Notes: a model not told the origin generated them from the sequence alone. A stretch of 57,626 bases of DNA from Bacillota bacterium (GCA_015059485.1 SVAH01000003.1:1-57626); one strand, 5' to 3'. Counted from the stretch's first letter, positions 7,415 through 18,639 are shown. Numbers and translations are program-made.

Positions 7415-8782
7415 TTATTTACAAACAAATTCTTTTTCTTTTAAATCATATTTACAAATCTTATTTCCATATACTATTTTAGAATTATTTTGTATCTTAC
7501 CTTGACTAGATAAAATTAATTCGCCACTATCAGGTAATTTAATTTTATAAAATTTAGAATAATTATTAATTAGATCATCCATAAACTCATCACATGTTGT
7601 AGAATTTTCCTTTACTTCAAATCCCTCTTTATCTTCCCAATGACTATCTTTATTTGACTTAACACAATATATATTTTTTTCATCAAGTGCTTGCGGAAGT
7701 GCAATAAACACTAACTCTTCATCATTAAGTAAATATGTATATGTTCCAGGCTCATCTATATTTAGTCTTGCTGTAGCTGAATATGACTCTAACATATTAG
7801 CAAAATCAGTTGCATTTGTACTTACTTTATCTTTTTCTTTCTGATTGAATATTTTATCTAAATCAACTATTTTAGAGAAGAAATTAAATAATGATGTAGC
7901 TAAAAATAGTACTATTAATATAATATAACCTGTAGATATTAAAGATGATATTAATAAATCCGTACCACCTTTTAATATACATCTTTCTTTTATAATTTTT
8001 TCATCAGCTGCACTTTGAATTTTCTTTATATTTTTTTTAGTTATAACTAAATATAATGTATTAAATAATAAACTTAATATTAATAAATATGTTATTTCAA
8101 TAACAATAAAATATTTTATATTCTTTATAAAATAAATTATTAATGTTTGAAATATAAGTAAAAATAATCCTATAATATATAATTTTCTATATAAATAATA
8201 GAAAGGTCCTAAAAAAAGTGCAGAAAAATTTATTATTCTATTTTTAATTTTATTGTAGTTATTGCCAATATAATCTTCAAGTAACTCTTCATCTACATTT
8301 TCTTTTTTTTCTAAAACTTCATTTGTTACTTTTGCTTCTTCAATTTCATTATTTTTAGGAAGTATTTCACCATCGGGTACTACTGGTATAGTTATTGTTG
8401 GATCAACATAATCTACATCCATTGGTACTGCTTGAAAAGAATTTTTTTGATAATCAATTTTTACTTCATTAACATCTTTTTTTTCTTCTTCTTTGTCACT
8501 AGATATTTCTATATTATCAAAATTGAGATCTATGTCATTTATTTTATTATTTACAGACTCTTCTATTTTTTCTTCAAATGTATCTATATGTTCACTTTTC
8601 TTTTTTGGTAAATCAAATAACTCATGAACTGTACTTTCATATTTCTTTACTTCTGGTTTTAATTCTTTTTTTATTTCTTCAGTTTTATTTTCTTTTACAC
8701 TATTTTCAAGCATGGAAAAAGCTAACTTATTTAAGTCAGTCAAATTTATTGGATTATTTGAACTTTTCTTATTATTATCCAT
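7415..8782 (-). CDS. DUF2628-like membrane protein with long charged N-terminus
   Basis: 455 residues. Residues 1-~180 are acidic, low-complexity and cytosolic. The DUF2628-type motif FSALFLGPFYYLYRKLY (~residues 186-202) then leads into four to five membrane helices and a ~135-residue extracytoplasmic domain with Cys pairs (IYCVKSN, STTCDEF and a final CKYDLKEKEFVCK). GTAGGAG precedes the ATG. It has its own extended -10 promoter (TGATATAAT at 8811-8819). Function unknown. Confidence 0.6.
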   Translation of the reverse strand: MDNNKKSSNNPINLTDLNKLAFSMLENSVKENKTEEIKKELKPEVKKYESTVHELFDLPKKKSEHIDTFEEKIEESVNNKINDIDLNFDNIEISSDKEEEKKDVNEVKIDYQKNSFQAVPMDVDYVDPTITIPVVPDGEILPKNNEIEEAKVTNEVLEKKENVDEELLEDYIGNNYNKIKNRIINFSALFLGPFYYLYRKLYIIGLFLLIFQTLIIYFIKNIKYFIVIEITYLLILSLLFNTLYLVITKKNIKKIQSAADEKIIKERCILKGGTDLLISSLISTGYIILIVLFLATSLFNFFSKIVDLDKIFNQKEKDKVSTNATDFANMLESYSATARLNIDEPGTYTYLLNDEELVFIALPQALDEKNIYCVKSNKDSHWEDKEGFEVKENSTTCDEFMDDLINNYSKFYKIKLPDSGELILSSQGKIQNNSKIVYGNKICKYDLKEKEFVCK

Positions 8783-8810
8783 AAGTCAACTCCTACCCTT
8801 ATTCTTTTTT

Positions 8811-8819
8811 ATTATATCA
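8811..8819 (-). promoter_or_regulatory. Extended -10 promoter of the DUF2628-like gene
   Basis: Minus strand TGATATAAT (TATAAT at 8811-8816), about 30 bases before the start codon. No good -35 box. Confidence 0.55.
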
Positions 8820-8832
8820 CACTTTTTTATGA

Positions 8833-9615
8833 TTAAATATTATTTTTTATTGCTGACTCATTATTATCTAATTGTTTAAATTTATTTGTTTCATTTTTTA
8901 CATACTGTATTACTTCTAATATATTTGAAATATTTCTGTTTACCATAATTGCTCCTCTTTCAATATTAGATTCAATATTTTCATTTGACTCCAAACTACT
9001 AAGATAAACACTCAATGGTTTTATGCCTATATTTTCTGCTTCAGTGAATGATGCATATTTCATCATAAATTCTTTTTCATAATATGATTTACCATCTTTT
9101 TTTTCTAAACATTTGTTATATAGTTTTTCTATTTTATCTGTTAGTTTTTTATTCCAAATATTTAAATTAGCATATCTAAATATTTCTTCTATTTCATATG
9201 GTGATAATATTTGATCCATTATAAATTTGTCTATATTATTATTTGCTCTATTTTTAGTATAGTTTTTAGTAAGTTCTATACTATTAGTTTGTTCTTCTTT
9301 AAATAGTTTATCAGTTATTTTTTTACTAAATAATAAACTATCAAGTATTGCTTGAGGATTGTTTTTAGAAAATTCAAAAAGAAAATCTCTGTATACTAGT
9401 ATTTGATTTCTATTAAGTTTTGCAGGTTGTGTTAATATTGTTTTATATATGTAACAATCAAACGCATCTATTTTCATTAAATCACTTGCTTCAAGTTCTT
9501 CATTTTTATTTCTATTATATCTTTTTGTAATTAGTTCTTTATATATTTCAGGATTAGATAACATATTAATAAAAAAACTCTCATCATATGAATTTAATAG
9601 TTTATCATTAAACAT
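8833..9615 (-). CDS. Helical protein of unknown function
   Basis: 260 residues, predicted mainly helical and soluble, rich in Asn, Lys and Ile, with no signal peptide, membrane segment or motif I recognise. AGGAGGATT precedes the ATG. It is a single gene downstream of the terminator of the giant surface protein operon (9700-9727). No function can be offered. Confidence 0.55.
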   Translation of the reverse strand: MFNDKLLNSYDESFFINMLSNPEIYKELITKRYNRNKNEELEASDLMKIDAFDCYIYKTILTQPAKLNRNQILVYRDFLFEFSKNNPQAILDSLLFSKKITDKLFKEEQTNSIELTKNYTKNRANNNIDKFIMDQILSPYEIEEIFRYANLNIWNKKLTDKIEKLYNKCLEKKDGKSYYEKEFMMKYASFTEAENIGIKPLSVYLSSLESNENIESNIERGAIMVNRNISNILEVIQYVKNETNKFKQLDNNESAIKNNI

Positions 9616-9699
9616 AAAAAAATCCTCCTCATCATAAGAATTATATCACTAATTAAAAATATTAAAATTTATTTTTATAAAATTTTACATATAAAACGT

Positions 9700-9727
9700 A
9701 AAAAAGTAAGAATTTTCCATTCTTACT
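9700..9727 (-). terminator. Terminator of the giant surface protein operon
   Basis: AGTAAGAAT (9705-9713) pairs with ATTCTTACT (9719-9727), followed by TTTTT on the minus strand. Confidence 0.85.
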
Positions 9728-9729
9728 TT

Positions 9730-10149
9730 CTACTTATTAATTTTGTATTGTACTTTTTTAGCATTACTTAAATCTTTATCAATACTAACTTCTAGTATTT
9801 TTCCTTCATCTTTTTCAAGGGTATTTCCGATATACCCTAACATACTTATTTCATTATTATCTTTATCTGTTATTATTACTTCAATTGTTTTTAAATCATA
9901 AGTATTTTCATTTGTGTTATATACATCAACTTTATAAGTACATAAAGATTCTAAACAATTTAGCTCTGAGTTTTCAAATGATAAACCATCTACAACCTCT
10001 ACTGGAAAGTAACCATCCCCAGTTGATGCTGCATGACTTTTTCCTATGTACCACATAATAAGACATGCAACTATAAATACTATTATTGTAAATGGTATCC
10101 AAAACTTTTTATTATTTAAATCTAATGTTTTAGGTTTTATTTCTTTCAT
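9730..10149 (-). CDS. Small membrane-anchored extracellular partner of the giant protein
   Basis: 139 residues: ~18 cytosolic residues, one membrane helix (~19-36) and a ~100-residue outer domain predicted as beta-sandwich, with two close Cys (NCLESLC) that could form a disulfide. It starts 5 bases after the stop of the 2808-residue protein, with GAGGAG overlapping that stop, so the two are made together. Same N-in/C-out topology as the giant protein. A role as its partner is inferred only from linkage. Confidence 0.6.
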   Translation of the reverse strand: MKEIKPKTLDLNNKKFWIPFTIIVFIVACLIMWYIGKSHAASTGDGYFPVEVVDGLSFENSELNCLESLCTYKVDVYNTNENTYDLKTIEVIITDKDNNEISMLGYIGNTLEKDEGKILEVSIDKDLSNAKKVQYKINK

Positions 10150-10154
10150 TTTGA

Positions 10155-13100
10155 TTACTCCTCGCTATATATTTCAATGTCTTTTTCTAGTACAATAATT
10201 TCTTCATTTTTACATATTATATGATAATTACCAGTCTGAAGGGAAGATATATTTGTTAGTTCTTCATCATTTGCTGTACATAAGCCTTCAAGTTTTATAT
10301 CTTCACCTTGTTTAATTCTATCTGATAATTCATTACCTGTTGATTGTTGTTCATTATTTTCTTCATCTTTTGTTTCTTCCTGTGGAATTGTTGTTATATT
10401 TAATGATGATGAAGAAATAACTTTTCCATTTTCATCAACAGTTCTTGCAAATATAACTTTGTTTTCTGTAATATCTATCTCATTTTCATAAGATATCCAT
10501 TCGTTAGCATCAAAGCTATATTCATTTCTATATCCTTGTGGATATGTTATTGAAATTTTTCCATCATTATAATTAATTTTTGGAGTTTCATATTCTAACT
10601 TTTTATGTCCTGATGTATCAGGCTGAACTTGTGTTATAGATCTAGTTCCCATTAGTGACTTAGGAGAAGACAAAGAGTTTGTTGAGGAAACTATTTGATA
10701 ATAATTTATAGTTCCATCTCCACCTTTACCTCCACTTTTATCTTTACTAGGTGAATAAGGTCCATTTGCTTCTGCTGTTCCTTTTGAAGTAAGTGTTCTA
10801 TAGAAAATGTTAACTGACCCTCCTCCTGAGGAACCACCAGCACAAGTATTCTGCCAAACATTGTAACCACTTGTTCCATTTGCTCTTACAGTTCCATTAT
10901 TTGCGTACGTACCAGCATAGATTACTAACAATCCTCCTGTTCCATTTCCACCGCCACTTTGTCCAGGATTACCAGCTCCACCGTACATTCCAGTATAAGA
11001 ATAATCTGTTCCCATTCCACCTGGACCTCCATTTGAACTTCCTGATGATTGTGAAATATCTAGACCTCCTCTACATAGGCCTCCACCACCAGTTCCTCCT
11101 GAATATGATGTTCCTGATGAGCCACGTCCTGAATTTGACGCATTATAAGTAGATCCTGAACCTCCTCCACCTGTCGCACGTCTAGTTGAAGAATTACTTT
11201 GAGATACTTCACTTCCATCTTGTCCTTTATTTCCAACAGTTTGACCAGAAACAGAACCTCCTCCAGATCCTCCAGTTTTTGGAACATATTCATATGATCC
11301 ATCTGTATTTTTCCATAAATATACATTTTCACCTACTGCATAGGCTCCATGAGAATTATCTATTATTCCATTATTTGTTAACTTTCCTGTTACATATAAA
11401 GTAAATCCTTTTGGGCCTCCATAAGTTGTATAATATGGTCTTACTGTTACATTAGAATTTATTGTTAAATCTCCATTTACTTTTACTATTACCATATTTT
11501 GTGCATAAGACCTATAAGCATCTGATATAACATTTTTTTCAACATCGATAGAAATATCATTATCATCTCCAAAAGTTTGATTTGAAGTAAATGTTTTGTT
11601 TCCTTCATAATTATATAAATGAACTGGATATTCTTTATTATTTACATTAAATATGTAATAACCAGTTGTAAATGTATTATTTTCAAGAATTGATAATATA
11701 CTATCACCTGTTAATGTACTAGTTATTCTATTTTTATATTCTGTTTTTTCTCTTTCAATTAATTCGGTCAATTCATAATATTGTCCATTTCTTATTTCAC
11801 CAATATTTACTGTACCTAATCCTCCGGTTCCACCAAGTCTAGAGCCTCCTCCAGAACCTCCAGTCACATTAGTATTACCTAGTATTTCATTATATCTTGT
11901 GTTAGTTACTATGCCTACTCTATCTATATTTAAATCTTGATTTGTAAAAATATTTATTGATCCTCCTCCGGATCCTCCTCCTCCAGCATTTGCACTTCCT
12001 CCAGAAGCTCCATGTGCTGAAATTGTTCCATTATTTTTATATTCATTTGCATAAATTACTAACAAACCACCTGTACCATTTGAGCCACCTGGATTACCAG
12101 CTCCAGCTCCACCATTATCGCCTGCTATTCCTCCAGATCCACCATTTATTTCACCAGAACCAGAGCCTCCTGCAAATTGAACTCCTCCACTAGCTGTTCC
12201 TCCTGAATATGATGTTCCTGCTGATGAACTTCCTACATAAGCACATGATTTTACACCACCTGTAGCTCCTCCACCTGTTTGACGTCCAGATCCCGGATTA
12301 CCAGTTATACCATCGGATTCACATGCATTTCTACCATCTATTCCATTTGCACCTGCAGCAGGAACTTTTTCATAATTATTACTTATTGAATTTTTCCATA
12401 GATAAACATCTTCTCCCACTGCATAGGCACCATGAGAATTATCTATTATTCCATTATTTGTAAGTTTTCCTGTTACGTATAATGTAAATCCTTTTGGGCC
12501 TCCATAGCTCGTATAATATGGTCTTACTGTTACCCCTGAATTAATAGTTAAATTTCCATTTACTTTTACTACAACCATATTTTGTGCATAAGAACGATAT
12601 GTTGAATTAGTTGTTTGAATATCTTTTGAAATATCATTAGCATCTCCAAATACCATATTTTTTGTAAATGTTTGGTTGCCATCATAATTATACATATGTA
12701 CTTGATATTCTTTATTATTTGCTTTCAATATGTAATAACCATTTGTAAATGTATTTTCTTCAAGAATTGATAATATACTATCACCAGTTTTTGTGACACT
12801 ATTTATATATATTTCTTTATCTTGTTCAATTATTTCATTTAAATCATAATATTGTCCATTTCTTATTTCACCAATATTTACTGTACCTTTTCCTCCTGTT
12901 CCCCCTCTGTTGCTTCCTCCAGCACCTCCATCTACATTTATATTTCCTAACATTTCTGTATATTTATCATTTGTATCTATTCCCAATTTATTTATATTTG
13001 TAGATTGATTTGTAAATATATTTATTGAACCTCCTCCGGAGCCCCCTCCTCCAGCATTTGCACTATTTCCTGCTGCTCCTTTTGCAGTTATTTGTCCACT

Positions 13101-16100
13101 ATTTTTATATTCATTTGCATAAATTACTAACAAACCACCTGTACCATTGGCTCCACCTGGATTTCCTCCTCCAGAACCACCTCCAGCTCCAGCAGCACCA
13201 CCGGCTCCGCCATTTGCTTCAGCTGAACCTGAAGAACCTGAGAATTGAACTCCTCCTCCTCCAGATCCTCCTGAATATGATGTTCCTGATGCTGAGCTTC
13301 CAGCATATGCACAACTTCTAATACCTCCTGTTGCTCCGCCTCCTGTTTTACGACCTGTTGCTGAATTTGAAGAGCCATCACTTTCGCAGGCATCTCTTTC
13401 ACCCAATCCTAATGCACCTATTTCCGGAACATTTTCATAATTATTAGTTATTTTATTCTTCCATAGATATACATCTTGTCCTTGAGCTTTGGCACCATGC
13501 GAATTATCAATTGTTCCGTTATTTGTAAGTTTTCCTGTTACGTATAATGTAAATCCTTTTGGTCCTCCATAGCTTGTATAATATGGTCTTACTGTTACAT
13601 TTGAATTTATTGTTAGATCTCCATTTACTTTTACTATTACCATATTTTTAGCATATGTTGACTCTCCACCTACATCAGATGCATCTCCAAATGTTTTATT
13701 TGAACTAAATGTTTGATTTCCATTTAATACATATAAATGTACTGGGTATATTTGATTATTAACATTAAATCTATAATACCCATTTGTAAGGGTATTATCT
13801 GAAAGTATTGATAATATACTTTCTCCGCTTCTTGAACTAATTCTTATACTATATAATTCCTCAACTTTAATATAACTTGTTGTTGTACTTCCAGAGAAGA
13901 ATGTCATATAAGTAGCTCCCGATGGAATATCTATATTATCTATTTCTGTTGTTGATGTTGTATTTGTATAACTTTTTGTTCCAATTCTTTGATTTGCTGA
14001 ATCAAAGAATCTTATTTCAACTGTTTCATTGCCAGTTCCACCTTTAACTTGTCCTTTTATAGATAATTGATGATTCCACATTTCACTATCAACATTCAAT
14101 TTATATTCTCCATTTGTAATATTTACTGAAGATGAAGCATCATTATCATATGCCTCATAATGTAATGCATCTGATGGTAAATCTATATCTTTAGAAGAAC
14201 TTATCGTTAATCCTGAATTATTTTTTACACTTTTAGCTTGAACTGTGCCTTGTTTCAAATTAAATGTTCCATCATAAACTCTCCAGTTGTTATCATTATC
14301 ACAATTCTTTAAACAGTAATAATTTGTTATATCATCTCTTGTATTATCATATGTTATATAAACTGAATCAACATATGTTGCTCCATCTAATGTTAATGTT
14401 GCATAATCTAATAATGATGTTACTTCTGGAATAGCTGGTGCATCTAAATCTATTGAATAGATTTTTTCATTTACTGTTTGTTCATTACCAGCACTGTCTT
14501 GTCCTTTTGCATATATTGTTAAAGTAAAATCTTCATTTGCTTTATCTAATACATCATTAGCTTTAATAGTAAATTTACCTGTATAATTTATCCATTCACC
14601 AGTAGTTCCAATTCTATATTGTTTGAATGTTGAATCTCCAAAATCAATTTCTATTTCTGACTCATCACTAAACTCAGTAGATAAATCATTTATTTCAATA
14701 TCTGGTGCTGCTAAATCTATATTAGTTATTTCTATTTCTTTAGTAGTTACATTACCTACATTATCTATTGCACATATAGTATAAATAACATTTTCTGATA
14801 CATTAAATGTTGTGTAGTTTCTAATAAATTCTGCATTTTCTCTACATGAATTTTCATCATGTTGTCCTTTTATATACCCAACTTTATCTATTCCTAAATT
14901 ATCATTTGCTTTTATTTGAATTGTAACTCTTTGTTTAGGTGTTTCAAAATCTGCATCATAAGAAACTGTTGGTTTTATATCATCTATGTTTACTATTTTA
15001 TAAGATGCTATGTCACTCCATTTTTCAGCACTATTTTGATTCTTAGCATATATTATTGTATTATTTTTTTCAATTTCAAATGGTCCTTCATATTCTAACC
15101 ATTCGCTTTCTTCATTTCCATTTACGATTTTATATAGTTTTGGTCCAATTGAAAAATCATATATAATTGATACTTTAGATACTTTTGTTGCATCATATGT
15201 ATCTAATTTAATCTGAGGTGTATCTGGTTTTCTTGCATTAAATCTCATAAATAGATTTTCTTCTAAATTTACATTATATAGATCTGTAAAATAATAATGA
15301 TCAGTCATTGTTATTTCATTACCATTTCTATCTCTAACTTTTACACCATCACTTGTTTCTACTTTTCCTTTTTGAGAATAATCTATTAATAGAATACCTT
15401 TATCATCATAAACTTTCCATTCACCTTGTGGTGTCCATTTATATTCTCTAGTATCTTTTGAACTTGAATCTGGATAATTTAATCTAAGCAAGAAATATGT
15501 TCCTTCATCTAATATTGTATATTTAGGTATATAAGTTATATTGTTTATTACTTTACTTGAAGCATTTTTGTTTCCTAATATATCTTCATTATATGCATAT
15601 ATTGTACAGTTTTCATAAACAGTAAATGGTCCTGTATAAGTTATCCAATTACTATTATCTATTTTATATTTTTTCACTTCTGCATTCTTAGCATAATTAA
15701 TAGATACTTCTACTTCATCTGTTAAATCATCTGTATTTGTTATTATATCAGGAGAATTTATACCAGTTGTTAAGAAATCAACTCTTTTTTCTGCTTCACC
15801 ATATCTATTTGATGATTCTCCATATGCATATATTGTTGTATTTTCTCTTAATTTAAATGGCCCTGTATATTCTCTAGTTTCACCATTTCCTAATCTATAA
15901 TATTTTTTTTCTGCTCTTATATCATAATCTATTGTAACAATAGTTTCATTTAATAATCCTTCTTTATTAGTATAATCCGGATTTAATGATATTGATACAT
16001 CTAACTCTCCTTTTTTTATTGGAGGATTTTCTGTTGTAATTGTTAATTTTTCTATTTTTTCACCTACATCATTAATTCCCCTTGCATAAATTGTACTACT

Positions 16101-18581
16101 TTGTGTTACTTCAATAGGTTCTTTATATTCATAGTATAATTTACCATTATAACTATATTCTAATTTATCATAATTTTGTCCTGAAATAGTAACTGTTACT
16201 TTATCAACTTTCTCACTTAAGTAATTAGTTGGATTTGTATCTATTCTTACATATGGTAGACTAGGCTCATAAATATTACTTACTCTGTAATATGTAACTT
16301 CTGATTTTAGTCCATCACTTTTTCTAATATAGTATGCTCTTACTATACAATTTTTGTCTACTGTTATTGGTACTGTATACTCTTTATATGAATTATAGTC
16401 TACACTTACATATATTTTTTCTGCTTCTTCTTGAGGTTCTACTGTTACTTGTGTATTTTCAACTATTTCATTTGAAGGATTACTACTTATAATTGGTCCT
16501 GCTAATCTATAAATATTATCTAATGATGCAGGACTTGATATATATTCTCCTTGACTTCCTAAAAGATTATTTGATGCTAAATATTGAACTGATAGTCCAC
16601 TTGATGTTTGAGTTGTTTCTGGTGTACTACTTGCATATACTCTTTCACTTATAAATACTGCATCTGTATCTTGTTTTTTAGTTGTATGAGAATAATTACC
16701 ATTACTATCATATACTTTTACATTTTTTATAACTCTTGCTTCAATCAATGAATTTACTGGCGCTTCAAAATCACTTGTATACGTAGTCCATTCACCATAA
16801 TTCATTCTATATTCTTTTACTTCTGCCTCTTCATCAAAATTAATTTTTACATTTGTTGTTTCTTCTGAATTAAGAACATATCTATCTGGTTCTATATTAA
16901 CAAGTAATTTACCATTTGCTGGTACTATATATACTTTATCACCTAATTTATATCTGATATAAACATTTTCTACATCTGATAATTTTACTAGAATTGGTTC
17001 TGTGTATGGTGTCCATGTATTTGCTTCATATCCACTTCTAATTTCACTTGGATTTTGAATCATCCATTCCCAATCTGTTGATCCTTCTGGATAGTATAAA
17101 TTCATTCTTATCCATCCATCAATTAAACCTACTGTTTTATCTACATCAACTGTTACTTCTTTTTTAACAGTTACTTTTAGTCCATTATTTGCTGTAGCTG
17201 TACAGCTAATTAAATGTATTCCTGTTGGTATTTCACTTGTATTAGTTATTACATTTTTTAAATCTAGTTTACATTCAACATTTCCACCATCTTCATCAAA
17301 CCAGTAATAACTTGGTAATTCATATGTATCACCATAATACAAATTACTAGGTACTTTATCTAAGTTAATTTTTGGTGCTTTATGTATTGTTATCTCTCCA
17401 TTAGGTCCTTCTATTATCTCATCACCGTTTAACATATATTTTATGTAAATTTTATTAACATCTTCTATTCTTACAGTAATAGGATGCTCATAATTTATCC
17501 ATTCATTTGCTACATAACCATCTTTTAATTCAATTGGATTTAGTATTAAATACATTCTATCAGTTGATTCTTCTGGATAATATAAGTTTAATGTAATCCA
17601 TTTTTTTAATTCTCTTTTTTGTTCTTCAGTTAATTCAGTATCAGAATTATTACTTATTTCTTCATATTTTAAATCTTTCTTTTCTGGAATCACAATTGTT
17701 TTTTCTACTTCTATATAATTTCCAGCTTTATCAACCACTTTTATTGTTATATTATGTAATCCTGTAGCTGGTATTTCAAATTCACTATCTACTTTAATGT
17801 ATTCTCCATCATCTAGTTTGTAATAGTACTCTTTTATACCGCTATGATCATCTGTTGCTTTAATAGTAACTTTATTGCCATCTATTATTATTTCTTCTAT
17901 TACTGGTGTATCATTATCTATAAGTACTTTTATAGGATCTGATATTTTTCCTTTCTCTCCTCTTTTTGACACTCCTCTAAAAACAACATAATGTTCTCCA
18001 CTTTCTGTTATTTTTACACTTTGTGTTTTAGTTTTTATCCATTTACATTTATTAAAGTTTTTATCATCTCTAATACAATATTCATAATATTTAATTCCAC
18101 TGTATGCATCAGATGCCCCTGTTACATAAATAATACTTTCTTTTGACCAAGAATTATTTTTGGAATTATCATCTGTCTTTACCTTTGGTACAGTCGGAAC
18201 ATCTTTCTTAGTTACGTCTAAATATATATCTTCAATTGTATCTTTTATAATTGGAATATTTGAATATGCTGCTTTTCCTACTACCATCATAAGCATAAAA
18301 ATAAAAATACTTAATAACATTAATAATCTATTATAATCTTTTGCATATAAAATATACTCTCCATCTTCTAATGCATCAAATTTTACTATTCCATTATCTT
18401 TTTTATTTTTTATAATAGTTATTTTATCATTATTAAAATATCCTACAATATATTTATCATAGGTTAATTTGCTTACATCTATTTCATTAATTCCTTTAGA
18501 AACACTATAAGAATTTAATATATTATAATTTTTATATTTTCGTGTTTGTTTTTCACTCTTAGATATTTTTTTTATTTTCAT
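10155..18581 (-). CDS. Giant surface protein with Ig/chitobiase-like repeats and three Gly-rich repeats
   Basis: 2808 residues. About 90 cytosolic residues, then one membrane helix (~residues 92-112), then a very long extracellular part. Residues ~150-1450 contain repeated ~80-residue beta modules of the form KYYxLxxGxW-x-YTGPF-x-I-x-ENxTIYAY, resembling CHB_HEX_C/Ig-like adhesin modules. Three ~355-residue repeats then carry SILSxNTxTxGYY, a right-handed-looking TVRPYYTSYGGPKGFTLYV core and a Gly/Ser-rich segment. A last Ig-like module closes the chain. There is no LPxTG: the N-terminal helix is the only anchor. Likely an adhesin or envelope fibre. The promoter has TTCAAT-17-TACAAT upstream of the start. 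Confidence 0.7.
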   Translation of the reverse strand: MKIKKISKSEKQTRKYKNYNILNSYSVSKGINEIDVSKLTYDKYIVGYFNNDKITIIKNKKDNGIVKFDALEDGEYILYAKDYNRLLMLLSIFIFMLMMVVGKAAYSNIPIIKDTIEDIYLDVTKKDVPTVPKVKTDDNSKNNSWSKESIIYVTGASDAYSGIKYYEYCIRDDKNFNKCKWIKTKTQSVKITESGEHYVVFRGVSKRGEKGKISDPIKVLIDNDTPVIEEIIIDGNKVTIKATDDHSGIKEYYYKLDDGEYIKVDSEFEIPATGLHNITIKVVDKAGNYIEVEKTIVIPEKKDLKYEEISNNSDTELTEEQKRELKKWITLNLYYPEESTDRMYLILNPIELKDGYVANEWINYEHPITVRIEDVNKIYIKYMLNGDEIIEGPNGEITIHKAPKINLDKVPSNLYYGDTYELPSYYWFDEDGGNVECKLDLKNVITNTSEIPTGIHLISCTATANNGLKVTVKKEVTVDVDKTVGLIDGWIRMNLYYPEGSTDWEWMIQNPSEIRSGYEANTWTPYTEPILVKLSDVENVYIRYKLGDKVYIVPANGKLLVNIEPDRYVLNSEETTNVKINFDEEAEVKEYRMNYGEWTTYTSDFEAPVNSLIEARVIKNVKVYDSNGNYSHTTKKQDTDAVFISERVYASSTPETTQTSSGLSVQYLASNNLLGSQGEYISSPASLDNIYRLAGPIISSNPSNEIVENTQVTVEPQEEAEKIYVSVDYNSYKEYTVPITVDKNCIVRAYYIRKSDGLKSEVTYYRVSNIYEPSLPYVRIDTNPTNYLSEKVDKVTVTISGQNYDKLEYSYNGKLYYEYKEPIEVTQSSTIYARGINDVGEKIEKLTITTENPPIKKGELDVSISLNPDYTNKEGLLNETIVTIDYDIRAEKKYYRLGNGETREYTGPFKLRENTTIYAYGESSNRYGEAEKRVDFLTTGINSPDIITNTDDLTDEVEVSINYAKNAEVKKYKIDNSNWITYTGPFTVYENCTIYAYNEDILGNKNASSKVINNITYIPKYTILDEGTYFLLRLNYPDSSSKDTREYKWTPQGEWKVYDDKGILLIDYSQKGKVETSDGVKVRDRNGNEITMTDHYYFTDLYNVNLEENLFMRFNARKPDTPQIKLDTYDATKVSKVSIIYDFSIGPKLYKIVNGNEESEWLEYEGPFEIEKNNTIIYAKNQNSAEKWSDIASYKIVNIDDIKPTVSYDADFETPKQRVTIQIKANDNLGIDKVGYIKGQHDENSCRENAEFIRNYTTFNVSENVIYTICAIDNVGNVTTKEIEITNIDLAAPDIEINDLSTEFSDESEIEIDFGDSTFKQYRIGTTGEWINYTGKFTIKANDVLDKANEDFTLTIYAKGQDSAGNEQTVNEKIYSIDLDAPAIPEVTSLLDYATLTLDGATYVDSVYITYDNTRDDITNYYCLKNCDNDNNWRVYDGTFNLKQGTVQAKSVKNNSGLTISSSKDIDLPSDALHYEAYDNDASSSVNITNGEYKLNVDSEMWNHQLSIKGQVKGGTGNETVEIRFFDSANQRIGTKSYTNTTSTTEIDNIDIPSGATYMTFFSGSTTTSYIKVEELYSIRISSRSGESILSILSDNTLTNGYYRFNVNNQIYPVHLYVLNGNQTFSSNKTFGDASDVGGESTYAKNMVIVKVNGDLTINSNVTVRPYYTSYGGPKGFTLYVTGKLTNNGTIDNSHGAKAQGQDVYLWKNKITNNYENVPEIGALGLGERDACESDGSSNSATGRKTGGGATGGIRSCAYAGSSASGTSYSGGSGGGGVQFSGSSGSAEANGGAGGAAGAGGGSGGGNPGGANGTGGLLVIYANEYKNSGQITAKGAAGNSANAGGGGSGGGSINIFTNQSTNINKLGIDTNDKYTEMLGNINVDGGAGGSNRGGTGGKGTVNIGEIRNGQYYDLNEIIEQDKEIYINSVTKTGDSILSILEENTFTNGYYILKANNKEYQVHMYNYDGNQTFTKNMVFGDANDISKDIQTTNSTYRSYAQNMVVVKVNGNLTINSGVTVRPYYTSYGGPKGFTLYVTGKLTNNGIIDNSHGAYAVGEDVYLWKNSISNNYEKVPAAGANGIDGRNACESDGITGNPGSGRQTGGGATGGVKSCAYVGSSSAGTSYSGGTASGGVQFAGGSGSGEINGGSGGIAGDNGGAGAGNPGGSNGTGGLLVIYANEYKNNGTISAHGASGGSANAGGGGSGGGSINIFTNQDLNIDRVGIVTNTRYNEILGNTNVTGGSGGGSRLGGTGGLGTVNIGEIRNGQYYELTELIEREKTEYKNRITSTLTGDSILSILENNTFTTGYYIFNVNNKEYPVHLYNYEGNKTFTSNQTFGDDNDISIDVEKNVISDAYRSYAQNMVIVKVNGDLTINSNVTVRPYYTTYGGPKGFTLYVTGKLTNNGIIDNSHGAYAVGENVYLWKNTDGSYEYVPKTGGSGGGSVSGQTVGNKGQDGSEVSQSNSSTRRATGGGGSGSTYNASNSGRGSSGTSYSGGTGGGGLCRGGLDISQSSGSSNGGPGGMGTDYSYTGMYGGAGNPGQSGGGNGTGGLLVIYAGTYANNGTVRANGTSGYNVWQNTCAGGSSGGGSVNIFYRTLTSKGTAEANGPYSPSKDKSGGKGGDGTINYYQIVSSTNSLSSPKSLMGTRSITQVQPDTSGHKKLEYETPKINYNDGKISITYPQGYRNEYSFDANEWISYENEIDITENKVIFARTVDENGKVISSSSLNITTIPQEETKDEENNEQQSTGNELSDRIKQGEDIKLEGLCTANDEELTNISSLQTGNYHIICKNEEIIVLEKDIEIYSEE
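10640..13830 (-). repeat. Three tandem ~1.06-kb coding repeats in the giant gene
   Basis: The same landmarks recur in each unit, for example the ATTGATAATATACT block near 11690, 12764 and 13807 (pitch 1074 and 1043 bases), and the block encoding TVRPYY near 11430, 12510 and 13580. Units are similar enough at base level to recombine. Their Gly-rich ends are G+C-richer than the rest of the window. Confidence 0.85.
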
Positions 18582-18639
18582 ACTCTCACTATCCTTTATT
18601 ATCTACATTGTAACATAATAATTATTAAAATTGAAGTAT

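Noticed and set aside
11060..11332. Open frames in other phases across the Gly-rich part of the giant gene (also 13127-13402, 10871-11152, 11957-12193, 13025-13321)
   Set aside because: They arise from GGA/GGT/CCT-rich repeats, have no ribosome-binding site or plausible product, and lie inside a clearly coding frame.
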